64,000 nucleotides of DNA from Botryobacter ruber (GTDB taxonomy: Bacteria > Bacteroidota > Bacteroidia > Cytophagales > Hymenobacteraceae), in NCBI RefSeq assembly GCF_003347595.2, contig NZ_QCZK02000061.1:168186-232185 (forward strand), written 5' to 3'. A model generated the notes under the pieces. The model made no database searches, was not told where the DNA came from, and saw only the letters and a list, made by a program, of their open reading frames with translations. The position numbers were made by a program, and so were the translations under genes. This document shows positions 17,335-25,198 of the stretch, piece after piece (positions within the stretch are counted from its first letter, which is position 1; each line of letters opens with the position of its first letter).

Positions 17335-17748
17335 GTGAAAGGAATAAAGTTTATACTGGCCGGCATTTTATTCGGCATCGTGATGAGCAAGTCGGAAGCG
17401 ATTTCATGGTTCCGGATTCAGGAGATGTTCCGCTTCCAGGCATTTCACATGTACGGCATCATCGGGACGGCCGTGGTGCTGGGTGTAATTGCGGTAGCGT
17501 TAATCAAAAAATTCAACCTGCGCGACTACCAGGGGAACCCGATTGTTTTTCAGCCGAAAGAGAAGTCGGTGCCGCGTTATTTGATTGGCGGCACTATTTT
17601 TGGACTAGGCTGGGCCCTGACCGGCGCCTGCCCGGGCCCGCTGTTCGTAAACCTGGGCCATGCCTACTGGGCTTTCCTGGTAGCTGTAGGGGGCGCCATT
17701 GCAGGCACCTATTTTTACGGCCTGATAAAAGACAGGCTGCCGCATTAA
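17335..17748 (+). CDS. YeeE/YedE family sulfur permease subunit, second half
   Basis: The 137-residue membrane protein has hydrophobic segments at about 4-17, 38-57, 82-97 and 108-128. It carries the second-half signature LIGGTIFGLGWALTGACPGP with Cys99, followed by FVNLGHAYWAFLVAVGG. The start codon is GTG at 17335; no ATG fits the family N-terminus KGIKFILAGILFGIVMSKSEA. With the preceding gene it should form one functional permease. The TlpA gene begins 64 bp later. Confidence 0.9.
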   Translation: MKGIKFILAGILFGIVMSKSEAISWFRIQEMFRFQAFHMYGIIGTAVVLGVIAVALIKKFNLRDYQGNPIVFQPKEKSVPRYLIGGTIFGLGWALTGACPGPLFVNLGHAYWAFLVAVGGAIAGTYFYGLIKDRLPH

Positions 17749-17812
17749 TTTTTAAATCCGCAGACCGGGTGCAGCGGCACCTGGTAGCGCTACATCAACA
17801 GAAAAATAAAAA

Positions 17813-18451
17813 ATGAGCAATAGAAAATTATCATTTCGTGACATTCCGGGCTGGGCAGTGATGCTGGCAATCTTTGGCGTACTCTACCTGACGGGCCTGC
17901 ACACCGAGGCTATCGGACAGGTGCAGCGGCTCCTGCTGGCAACAGGCCTTAAAAAAGCCGATGTGCCTGAACAAATGGAACAGATACCTGACAAAAACCC
18001 TTCTGCAGCACCCACCATAGCCACAGAAGCCTCCGAAATGGCAGGAAAAGGATTCCAGATGAAAAGCCTATCCGGGGAAACAGTCAGCCTGGAAAGCCTG
18101 AAAGGGAAAGTAATCTTTATGAACATCTGGGCCACCTGGTGCCCGCCCTGCATTGCCGAAATGCCCAACATCCAAAGCCTCTACGAGAAAGTAGGCTCCG
18201 ATAAAATTGCCTTCGTGATGCTGTCCGTAGACCAGGGCGGTGTGGACAAGGTGCGGAAGTTTATCCAAAAGAAAGGCTATACCTTCCCGGTATACCTACC
18301 CGCCAGCCCGATTCCGCAGGAGTTTGATTCACCGGCTATTCCCACCACGTTCATTATCTCGCCTGATGGTAAGATTGTAGCGAAGCAGGAAGGCATGGCG
18401 AAGTATGATACCAAAGAGGTGCGGGAGTTCCTGCAAAGCATGGCAAAATAA
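17813..18451 (+). CDS. TlpA-type membrane-anchored thioredoxin
   Basis: The 212-residue protein has an N-terminal membrane anchor (PGWAVMLAIFGVLYLTGL), a linker, and a thioredoxin domain from about residue 79. The active site is WATWCPPCIAEMP (Cys110, Cys113), and the cis-Pro loop is AIPTTFIISPDG. TlpA/ResA proteins reduce disulfides or carry out thiol exchange in the periplasm. At the end of this cluster it could keep permease or persulfide thiols reduced on the outer face of the inner membrane. Co-transcription with the YeeE pair is likely. Confidence 0.9.
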   Translation: MSNRKLSFRDIPGWAVMLAIFGVLYLTGLHTEAIGQVQRLLLATGLKKADVPEQMEQIPDKNPSAAPTIATEASEMAGKGFQMKSLSGETVSLESLKGKVIFMNIWATWCPPCIAEMPNIQSLYEKVGSDKIAFVMLSVDQGGVDKVRKFIQKKGYTFPVYLPASPIPQEFDSPAIPTTFIISPDGKIVAKQEGMAKYDTKEVREFLQSMAK

Positions 18452-18463
18452 TCTGCCAGCGTG

Positions 18464-18493
18464 CAGCAGAGGCTATGGTGGCAGGTGCTGCTG
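18464..18493 (+). repeat. Dispersed 28-bp intergenic repeat, copy 6
   Basis: Reads GGCTATGGTGGCAGGTGCTG, 12 bp after the TlpA stop codon. Confidence 0.75.
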
Positions 18494-18537
18494 TCAGACA
18501 CACGCAGGAGCTACGCACAAGCTGAGGTCTTTTGAAT

Positions 18538-18620
18538 CTGTCCGTTCGACTGCCAGGAGAAATCTGATATTAAATGGTACACCAGATTTCTTCTTGCAGT
18601 CGAAAGGACAGTTCTTTTTT
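18538..18620. terminator. 29-bp imperfect hairpin between converging genes (GAAATCTG family)
   Basis: Arms 18538-18566 and 18583-18611 pair with three mismatches (core TTCGACTGC and AGAAATCTG), 16-nt loop, followed by TTCTTTTTT. It lies between the converging TlpA and GH32 genes and can terminate both. It is related to the perfect hairpin at 49620-49694 and to the inner hairpin at 58235-58315. Confidence 0.7.
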
Positions 18621-18628
18621 CTATAGCT

Positions 18629-20305
18629 TTACTGCACAGACGCTCTTGCCTCAGAAGCAGGTTTCCAGATGGATTTCAGCTCCGTTATTTTCCCGGACTT
18701 CAGCTGGAACTGCCCGTTTTTAGAAACAAGCTTCACGGTAGTGAAAGGCTCATTGGGGAAGAAAATATCGGTCATCACGGTTTTACCGCCGTCTGCAAAC
18801 AGCTCTACCGACGCTACATCTACCAGCAGTTTCATTGTTATCGTTTTACCGCTTGCTACCCTTGGTCCGTAATTCACAGTTGCAAAGCGGTCGGAGAAGT
18901 TGAAGTTGCCCGACTGGGTTCTGTCGGTGTAGTAGCGGTTGCCGGCGGCATCGTAGCCGATGACCATTTTCTGATCTTTCGCGTTGGAAAGCTCAATGGT
19001 AAAGTCACTTCCCTCCTGTTGTGCTTCCAGTTCCAGGTTCAATTCGAATGACGTAGTGCCTGCAGGTAACTTATCAGAAACAACTACCGCATCCGATATG
19101 ATTTGCGCTTCCAGACTTTTGCTTGAGCCGTAGATGTTCCGCAGCTCCTTTACAGGTTTAGATACCACACGTAAACCGGCTGGCGTGTTGGCCAGTGTTA
19201 ATTCACGCGCTACGGTCATGGTGCTTCGCCAGTTTTCGGTGGGCACTACGGTGGCGTAGTCCCAGTTGCTCATCCAGCCCATGAACAGGCGGCGGCCATC
19301 TTCTTTGGGAATATTGGCCCAGGTAACACCGGCGTAGTTATCGCGGCCGTAATCTATCCAGATGCCTTCGTGTCCTTTCGCGCCACCTGCAGCCGGCTTG
19401 CTTAGCAGCCCCGATTCAAACTGCTTGTCCATCACAAACTTGTTCCCGTCGAAGTTGCCTACAAAATACTGGGTAGCAGAGCCGCCGTTTGGCCCACCTG
19501 GGTTGATGCTCACCAGCAGTACCCACTTCTCCTCGTTAGAGCCTTCTACCGGAAGCTTAAACAAATCAGGGCACTCCCAAACGCCGCCGTGCGCACCAAT
19601 GTTGGCTCCAAAATCGCTTTCCAGTTTCCAGTCTTTCAGGTTTTTAGAGGAGTAGAAGCTGATTTTATCCTTCACAGCCAGCGCCATCACCCACTTCTGC
19701 CCTTCTTCGTACCACGATACTTTTGGGTCGCGGAAGTCGCGGATGCCCAGGTTTTTAATAACCGGGTTGTTTTCGTATTTCTTCCAGGTACGGCCGTTGT
19801 CGAGGCTGTAGGCAATGCCCTGCGTCTGGTAATCTTCACGTCCTGCCTTTTCGCCTTCCATGTCGTGATAGGTGAAGATGGCTACCATCGCGGGGTTTTC
19901 TTTGCTGCCCAGGCCGGAGGTGTTGTTCACGTCCACCACGGCACTACCTGAGAAAATCATGCCCAGGCTGTCGGGATATAGCGCGATGGGCAGGTGCTCC
20001 CAGTGCACCATATCTTTGCTCACAGCGTGGCCCCAGTGCATAGGCGCCCAAACGGTGGTGTCGGGGTTGTGCTGGTAGAACAGGTGGTACTCGCCGTTGT
20101 GGTACACCATGCCGTTCGGGTCGTTCATCCATTTGGATGGTGGTGTGAAGTGGAACTGCGGCCGGTGCGGCTCCTGGTTTGCAGTGGCTTGTTCTATGCC
20201 TTCAGAGGCTGTGGTGGCATCTGCAGTACCGTTACCGGTGTTGCAGCTTAGGGCTGTTACGGCCATGCACATGGCCAGACCCTTTACGAGATAGTTAAAG
20301 TTCAT
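18629..20305 (-). CDS. GH32 fructanase lipoprotein (levanase/inulinase type), copy A
   Basis: The 558-residue protein has a lipoprotein signal (VTALSC, Cys21). The five-bladed propeller keeps all GH32 marks: KWMNDPNGMVY with nucleophile Asp62, FRDPKV for the transition-state stabiliser, and WECPDLF for the acid/base. A GH32 C-terminal beta-sandwich runs from about residue 395 to the end (SVELFADGGKTVMTD). GH32 enzymes cut beta-fructoside bonds of levan, inulin or sucrose; the exact linkage is not readable from sequence. It is the last gene of the minus-strand fructan operon. It is closely related to the GH32 at 25199-26824 (shared stretches such as VSINPGGPNGGSATQYF and PAGLRVVSKPVKEL), so the two are paralogs by local duplication. 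Confidence 0.95.
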   Translation of the reverse strand: MNFNYLVKGLAMCMAVTALSCNTGNGTADATTASEGIEQATANQEPHRPQFHFTPPSKWMNDPNGMVYHNGEYHLFYQHNPDTTVWAPMHWGHAVSKDMVHWEHLPIALYPDSLGMIFSGSAVVDVNNTSGLGSKENPAMVAIFTYHDMEGEKAGREDYQTQGIAYSLDNGRTWKKYENNPVIKNLGIRDFRDPKVSWYEEGQKWVMALAVKDKISFYSSKNLKDWKLESDFGANIGAHGGVWECPDLFKLPVEGSNEEKWVLLVSINPGGPNGGSATQYFVGNFDGNKFVMDKQFESGLLSKPAAGGAKGHEGIWIDYGRDNYAGVTWANIPKEDGRRLFMGWMSNWDYATVVPTENWRSTMTVARELTLANTPAGLRVVSKPVKELRNIYGSSKSLEAQIISDAVVVSDKLPAGTTSFELNLELEAQQEGSDFTIELSNAKDQKMVIGYDAAGNRYYTDRTQSGNFNFSDRFATVNYGPRVASGKTITMKLLVDVASVELFADGGKTVMTDIFFPNEPFTTVKLVSKNGQFQLKSGKITELKSIWKPASEARASVQ

Positions 20306-20348
20306 ATGGTTAGCTGTTTTTCGTTATCAATTGTTTCAATCAGTCGCT

Positions 20349-21929
20349 TTAGTCCGGGCTGCTTATTTGCAAGGAACTGAATTCTGCCTGTGTAGCATGG
20401 CCGAAGATACCCCACTGCCTGCCGGGCATGCCATAGATGCGGTTGCTCAGGGCCGCTTTGCCGTCTATGTAGACCACGCAAATTGTTCCGTCCAGCACAA
20501 TATCAATGGTATATTCCGTATTCGCTTTGAATTCGAATGGTACCCGCGTCACCTCGACCGGATTTCCGCCTGTTAGGTTATAAGCTGCCACCCTTCCCCG
20601 CTGCGGCTCAAATACTATTTTATAACCCTGTTCCGGGTAATTATTTGCGTTAAAGATAAAGCCGGTGGTACCGGTATTGTTATCTGCTTTTAGTTTTGCC
20701 TGTATTTTCCGGGTGCCATTTACAGGTGTAAATGTGTAGAAAGCTTCTGCCCCGCTGCCATTAAGTTGATACGTATTAGCATTTACCGTGACAGCTCCGG
20801 CAGACTTCTGCACCTGGAGCGGGAGGTTGTTTTTGAAAATAGCGGCTACCGTTCCCGGCACTTTCACCCCCAGCGTACCGTCTGCTGCCTGTGTTAGCTC
20901 GTGGGCAACCATATTTCCAGCCCATTCCTTATTGCCGTTGTCATTTTCAGGCAATCTTCGGGCAGTCCAGCCAAACAGGTAGCGTTTGGCTCCGTCTGTT
21001 TCGGTTTTGGCAGCATAAAAGAATTCCCCGTCCAGCATATCGTGTGCGGGTTTACGCCAGGGCCCTTCCGACGAATCGGCAATGCGGTAATGGGTGCCCT
21101 TGTTTGAGCTCCAGTTTTCGGAGAAGAACATGTACCAGAAGTTGCCCATTTTAAACACATCGGCACACTCCATCATCAGGTAACGTTCTTCTTCGGTGGT
21201 GGTGTAGAGCGGGCCTTTTAATGTCCAGTTGTTGGTAGCCGGATTTGCAGAGGTGTAGAGCAGCACAACAGCTTTCCGGCTGTGTACGGTCTGGGTGCTA
21301 ATGAGCATCCAGTATTCGTTTTTCTCACTGTTGAAGAAAACATGAGGGTCACGGAAATCAAAATTGTAGTATTCCGGTGGCGCTGTCAGTTTAAAGGTAG
21401 TATTTTTTATCCAGGTTTTCAGGTCTTTGCTGGTGGCGTAGAGCACGCTCTCGCGCGGGTTGCTCATTAAGAATTCGGAAATGCCGTTATGGCCGGTGTA
21501 GTACATGTAGTAGGTGTCGCCCACTTTTACCGTTGAGCCTGTACCGATAGCAAAATCGGGTTGGGTAGTGGAACCGTACGGAATCATTTCTCCCCCGTAA
21601 GAGAAGTCCAGCAGGTTGGTACTTTCAAACTTGTGTATGGCATGAAAACCCTGTCCGGCAGGTTTTGTCTGGGCATCGTGCAGGAAGAAAAGGTGGAATT
21701 TGCCATTATCGTAATACGGCATGATATCGCCCACCCAGCCGGTAGTATTGTAGGGGTTGGTGGTACCGGTCCAGCCAGAAGGTGGTGCAGGATAAATTCC
21801 TGCTACCTTATTTAAATTGGCACCCGATGTATTGGATGTGTCCGGTCCTGTGCTTTCTTTGCTGCAACTACAGGCAAGTAATCCAAAGGCAACAACTGTG
21901 GCAAGCATACTCTTTTTTAACTTCATCAT
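20349..21929 (-). CDS. GH32-related glycosidase with C-terminal DUF4975-like domain
   Basis: The 526-residue protein has a lipoprotein signal (FGLLACSC). The N-terminal propeller is GH32/GH43-superfamily, but the usual WMNDPNG is replaced by GWVGDIMPYY, where Asp68 takes the nucleophile position. FRDPHVF and LMMECADVF keep the other two acids. From about residue 345 the protein has the beta-sandwich seen in Bacteroidota proteins of DUF4975 type (FNANNYPEQGYKIVFEPQRG, TVYTIDIVLDGTICVVYIDG-like strands). It lies 43 bp upstream of GH32 copy A. It is probably a fructosidase or related enzyme with a modified substrate pocket. I am confident of the fold, not of the substrate. Confidence 0.85.
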   Translation of the reverse strand: MMKLKKSMLATVVAFGLLACSCSKESTGPDTSNTSGANLNKVAGIYPAPPSGWTGTTNPYNTTGWVGDIMPYYDNGKFHLFFLHDAQTKPAGQGFHAIHKFESTNLLDFSYGGEMIPYGSTTQPDFAIGTGSTVKVGDTYYMYYTGHNGISEFLMSNPRESVLYATSKDLKTWIKNTTFKLTAPPEYYNFDFRDPHVFFNSEKNEYWMLISTQTVHSRKAVVLLYTSANPATNNWTLKGPLYTTTEEERYLMMECADVFKMGNFWYMFFSENWSSNKGTHYRIADSSEGPWRKPAHDMLDGEFFYAAKTETDGAKRYLFGWTARRLPENDNGNKEWAGNMVAHELTQAADGTLGVKVPGTVAAIFKNNLPLQVQKSAGAVTVNANTYQLNGSGAEAFYTFTPVNGTRKIQAKLKADNNTGTTGFIFNANNYPEQGYKIVFEPQRGRVAAYNLTGGNPVEVTRVPFEFKANTEYTIDIVLDGTICVVYIDGKAALSNRIYGMPGRQWGIFGHATQAEFSSLQISSPD

Positions 21930-22031
21930 TTTTGCTCTATTCCCGCTACAGCTGTTCAGGCTGTATGCTGATTCTTATTTTATTCTAGGCCTATCCAGCG
22001 AAATAACCGGCCTGCCACTGCCGCAGGCAAG

Positions 22032-25000
22032 CTACAACAGCAGCAGCTTCTTCGTAAAAGTCCCTTGTGCCGAAGTTACCTTTACCAGATAAAGCTGGCT
22101 GGGCTTCAGGATGTTTTTTACCTGGAAATCAACCGTGGTTCCTGCTCTTACCATTTTTTGATGCAGCACCCTGCCCCGCAAATCAAGCAACTCCACCGAT
22201 ACCGGTTCGTTTCGGAGCGGGGTTAAATCCAGCGTAAAACTATCTTTCACCGGAATGGGATACACGCGGATAGCCTGATTCAAGGTCCCGGCTGCCTTTT
22301 CCTTTCCCAGACCCGTTACAGAGCCTGCTACCGGGATTACCAGGTTATCCAGGTTCAGGTGACCAAAACCGCCTGTCTCGTTATCCACTACCCGGATGTA
22401 GCAGGTGGTGCCAACGTAGTCGGCGGCTTCAAACACTTTGGGTGCATAGGCTTCGTCATTCAGGCCGGTGGTTTTCAGCAGCACCTGGTCATCGGAAGCA
22501 CGCACGAGGGCCACGTACAGGGTGTTCAGGTTTTTGCCGCCACCCAGCAGGAAGGTGATTCTGCCATCGCCTCCCAGCTCAAAATCGGGGGTTCGTATTT
22601 CACCGGTGCGGGTATCGTTGCCTGCTTTGTGGCCCCAGAGGTGGCGCTGCCCCTGCTGGTTGAATGGTCCGCCCCAGCCCCAGTTGCTGTCGGTGGTTAT
22701 GTCGTTTAGTGTAAAGGCCTGGCCGGTTACCTGCAGGTCGCTGAAATTGCCCTGCTCAAAATCGTAGCGCAGGTAGCTGGTATGTACCGGAGTTGTTACG
22801 GGAGCAGAAGTATCGTCGCTGGACCGGCCATTGTGCACGGCCTGCGCTATGCCCCAGCCTTCCACCGACAGGAAGCGGGTGGTGCCTCCCTGCGAGAACA
22901 GCTCCACGCCTTCGCTCTGCGCCTGGGTAGGGTAAATGCGGAAGGAAAAAGCGGCGGCATCGTTGATGAACACATCCACTACCGAATGGTCGATGAACAG
23001 CTGGAACTTGTAGGGTTTGCCAAAGGCTTTTTCGTCGTAAGCGCCTTGCAGCAGCCGCTTCTCCTCGTCGTGTATAGCAAACGTAGACTGCCGCTTGTCC
23101 AGGAACACCGTCTTCAGCTGCGTATCGTAGTAGAGCGAGGTAAATTCCTGGCGGTTAGGCGATACCCGGAAATTCAGTCCATAGCGGGTGCCGGTGGCGG
23201 TGGTGTCGACGTAGGCAATAATTTCCGTACGCTTCCCACCGATGTTGCTGACAGGTGTGGCAGCCGTTACCTGGATGTCTGTATGTTTCTGGTACCCGCT
23301 TTCCTGCCGGATATCGGCCAGGTCAGGCAGCGGTTTTTGGCCCAGCGTTTTGCCATCGGGCAGCAGGTGCCACACGCGGGGCAGGCTGAACACGTGCGCC
23401 CACCCGGCCTCCAGCTGCGCCTGCGACGACCGCCGCTCATCCACAATGCCTATGCCTACGATATTGTTGTTGTAATCCCGCTCGATGGTAGGCGACAGGT
23501 GCCCGTGAATCAGGTCGAGCATTTTGGGCTGCGCGTAATCGGGGGTGAAGCGGCCGTTCTGCCAGGTGCCCGTCCAGTACACGGCCCTGGTATACTTATT
23601 TGGACCGTACTTGCCCACGCTGCCGCCAATCGGGTTTACCACCAGCACGTATTTGCCATTGCCCAGCGGCTCGAACACCGGCATTTCCCAGATGGCAGAA
23701 CCGATGTCCATCTGGCTGTAAGGGATGGCGGTAAAGCTGGGGTTGAAGGTCCAGTTGAGCAGGTCGGTGGAGGTGTAGTAGGCTAATCCGCCACCGCCGT
23801 TTAAGGCAGCACCTATGAGCATGTGCCAGGTGTTGCCTTCTTTCCAGAGAAAGGGGTCGCGAAAATCGTTTACGTTTTCGCGATTAATTACCGGCCCGTG
23901 CTTCTCCCAGTTCTCCAGGTTCGGGTCGGTGCTGGTGGCCAGGGCGATGCCGGGGTTGTAGGAACCGGAGTGGTTGACGTTAGTGTAGAAGGCGTAGGCT
24001 TTGTTGTTATGCATAATCACATCGCCCGACCAGATGCCCTTCATGTCGTAGCCCGAAGTAGGCGACCACTCCAGCGACGGCCACAGCGCATCCTTGGCGT
24101 GGTGCCAGTTCACCAGGTCCTTGCTGACCATGTGGCCCCAGTGCATCTGCGTTTTAAACGGACCGTTGGGTGTGCGCTGGTAGAACAGGTGGTACTGGTC
24201 GTTGTGCTTGACGAGTCCGTGTGGTTCGTTGGCCCAGTTGGCGGGCGGCATGGCATGGTACACCGGGCGCTGCACATCCTGCGCAAAGCGGGTAGCGGGT
24301 ACGTCGAGTGAAGTAACGCCTAAGGCTGCTGCCTGGGTTGCGCCCGCTTCGTAGTGGCTTTTAAGTGTGGCTTTGGTGAGTGCTGCATCATATAATTTGG
24401 TGTCGTCGATGGCGGCGCTCAGGGCGTTGAGCAGGAAAATGCCGTCCCACTTCCCGGTGTTGCTTCGCCCGATAAACAGTGGCGCATTTGCCTCCTGCAG
24501 CTCCCCTCCTGCCGGAATGGTGCTGCTGCCTTTTTCTTCGCCGTTCAGGTAGAGTTTGATAGTACCCTGGTTACCGTCTACCACGGCTGCCACGTGCACC
24601 CACCGGTAGAGCGGGAACAGTTCGGTGGCATGGCAGGTGTACATGGTTCCGTTGATGCTGGCCCGGAAGTACCAGTTGCCGAAGGTGTTGATACCCAGCT
24701 GAAAACCGTTCATACCATTGGTCTGGCTGACGATAGCCGAAGGTGTTAAATTGGCATAAGGCACCTCGGCATCGGAAGGATAGCTTTCCAGGTTCACCCA
24801 GGTTTCGAGGGTAAACGCCTTCCGGTAGTTATGTGTGGCAGTTGCCTCCACCCAGGTAGAGAAGCCATCCAGACGCAGCGCATTACCGGTAATGCCCGTC
24901 ACCCGCTCAGGCCGGTTAAAATTATTCCGGACCGGAAAGGTATTACCGGATACTGCCTCTACAGCTGTTGTTGTGCCGCTCACTTCGTTGAAGTTGAAGT

Positions 25001-25076
25001 GCAGCACAGGCGTCTGCGCCTGTACAAGCAGGCTGCTGAAAAAGCAAGCAATCAGGAGTAAAAAATTTCTATTCAT
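22032..25076 (-). CDS. LamG-GH32 multidomain protein with T9SS sorting domain and NEPHG active-site variant
   Basis: Start ATG at 25076 gives 1014 residues with a clean signal peptide (MNRNFLLLIACFFSSLLVQA); a start 27 bp further up would spoil it. Residues about 22-230 form a LamG/concanavalin-like domain (FNFNEVSGTTTAVEAV, YLNGEEKGSS). The GH32 propeller and sandwich span about 270-735. FRDPFLW and IWEMPVFEP are present, but the nucleophile motif reads NWANEPHGLV: Glu284 stands where GH32 has Asp (codon GAA at 24225-24227). A beta-sandwich module (about 760-920, FLLGGGKNLNTLYV...GFGHLNLDNLVIP) follows, then a T9SS type A domain (VYPIPVKDSFTLDL to end). The protein is predicted to be secreted and surface-bound. 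It may be an active enzyme with altered geometry or a fructan-binding protein. Confidence 0.88.
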   Translation of the reverse strand: MNRNFLLLIACFFSSLLVQAQTPVLHFNFNEVSGTTTAVEAVSGNTFPVRNNFNRPERVTGITGNALRLDGFSTWVEATATHNYRKAFTLETWVNLESYPSDAEVPYANLTPSAIVSQTNGMNGFQLGINTFGNWYFRASINGTMYTCHATELFPLYRWVHVAAVVDGNQGTIKLYLNGEEKGSSTIPAGGELQEANAPLFIGRSNTGKWDGIFLLNALSAAIDDTKLYDAALTKATLKSHYEAGATQAAALGVTSLDVPATRFAQDVQRPVYHAMPPANWANEPHGLVKHNDQYHLFYQRTPNGPFKTQMHWGHMVSKDLVNWHHAKDALWPSLEWSPTSGYDMKGIWSGDVIMHNNKAYAFYTNVNHSGSYNPGIALATSTDPNLENWEKHGPVINRENVNDFRDPFLWKEGNTWHMLIGAALNGGGGLAYYTSTDLLNWTFNPSFTAIPYSQMDIGSAIWEMPVFEPLGNGKYVLVVNPIGGSVGKYGPNKYTRAVYWTGTWQNGRFTPDYAQPKMLDLIHGHLSPTIERDYNNNIVGIGIVDERRSSQAQLEAGWAHVFSLPRVWHLLPDGKTLGQKPLPDLADIRQESGYQKHTDIQVTAATPVSNIGGKRTEIIAYVDTTATGTRYGLNFRVSPNRQEFTSLYYDTQLKTVFLDKRQSTFAIHDEEKRLLQGAYDEKAFGKPYKFQLFIDHSVVDVFINDAAAFSFRIYPTQAQSEGVELFSQGGTTRFLSVEGWGIAQAVHNGRSSDDTSAPVTTPVHTSYLRYDFEQGNFSDLQVTGQAFTLNDITTDSNWGWGGPFNQQGQRHLWGHKAGNDTRTGEIRTPDFELGGDGRITFLLGGGKNLNTLYVALVRASDDQVLLKTTGLNDEAYAPKVFEAADYVGTTCYIRVVDNETGGFGHLNLDNLVIPVAGSVTGLGKEKAAGTLNQAIRVYPIPVKDSFTLDLTPLRNEPVSVELLDLRGRVLHQKMVRAGTTVDFQVKNILKPSQLYLVKVTSAQGTFTKKLLLL

Positions 25077-25134
25077 AACCTTTCGACGTATGCAGCTGCG
25101 CATGTTTTGGGTGAAGCAATGCCAGTTTCTGCTT

Positions 25135-25163
25135 AGCAGTGGGTGCGGTGGCTGGTGCTGCTG
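25135..25163 (+). repeat. Dispersed 28-bp intergenic repeat, copy 7 (degenerate)
   Basis: Reads AGCAGTGGGTGCGGTGGCTG followed by GTGCTGCTG, in the 122-bp gap inside the fructan operon between two GH32 genes. It is the only copy inside an apparent operon. Confidence 0.5.
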
Positions 25164-25198
25164 TTTTTTATGGTCTGTATTTGTTTCCAGGACTGCTA

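Noticed and set aside
25077..25103. Nine-residue upstream start for the 1014-residue GH32 protein
   Set aside because: The extension (basic, Cys-containing) disrupts a clean signal peptide that starts at 25076.
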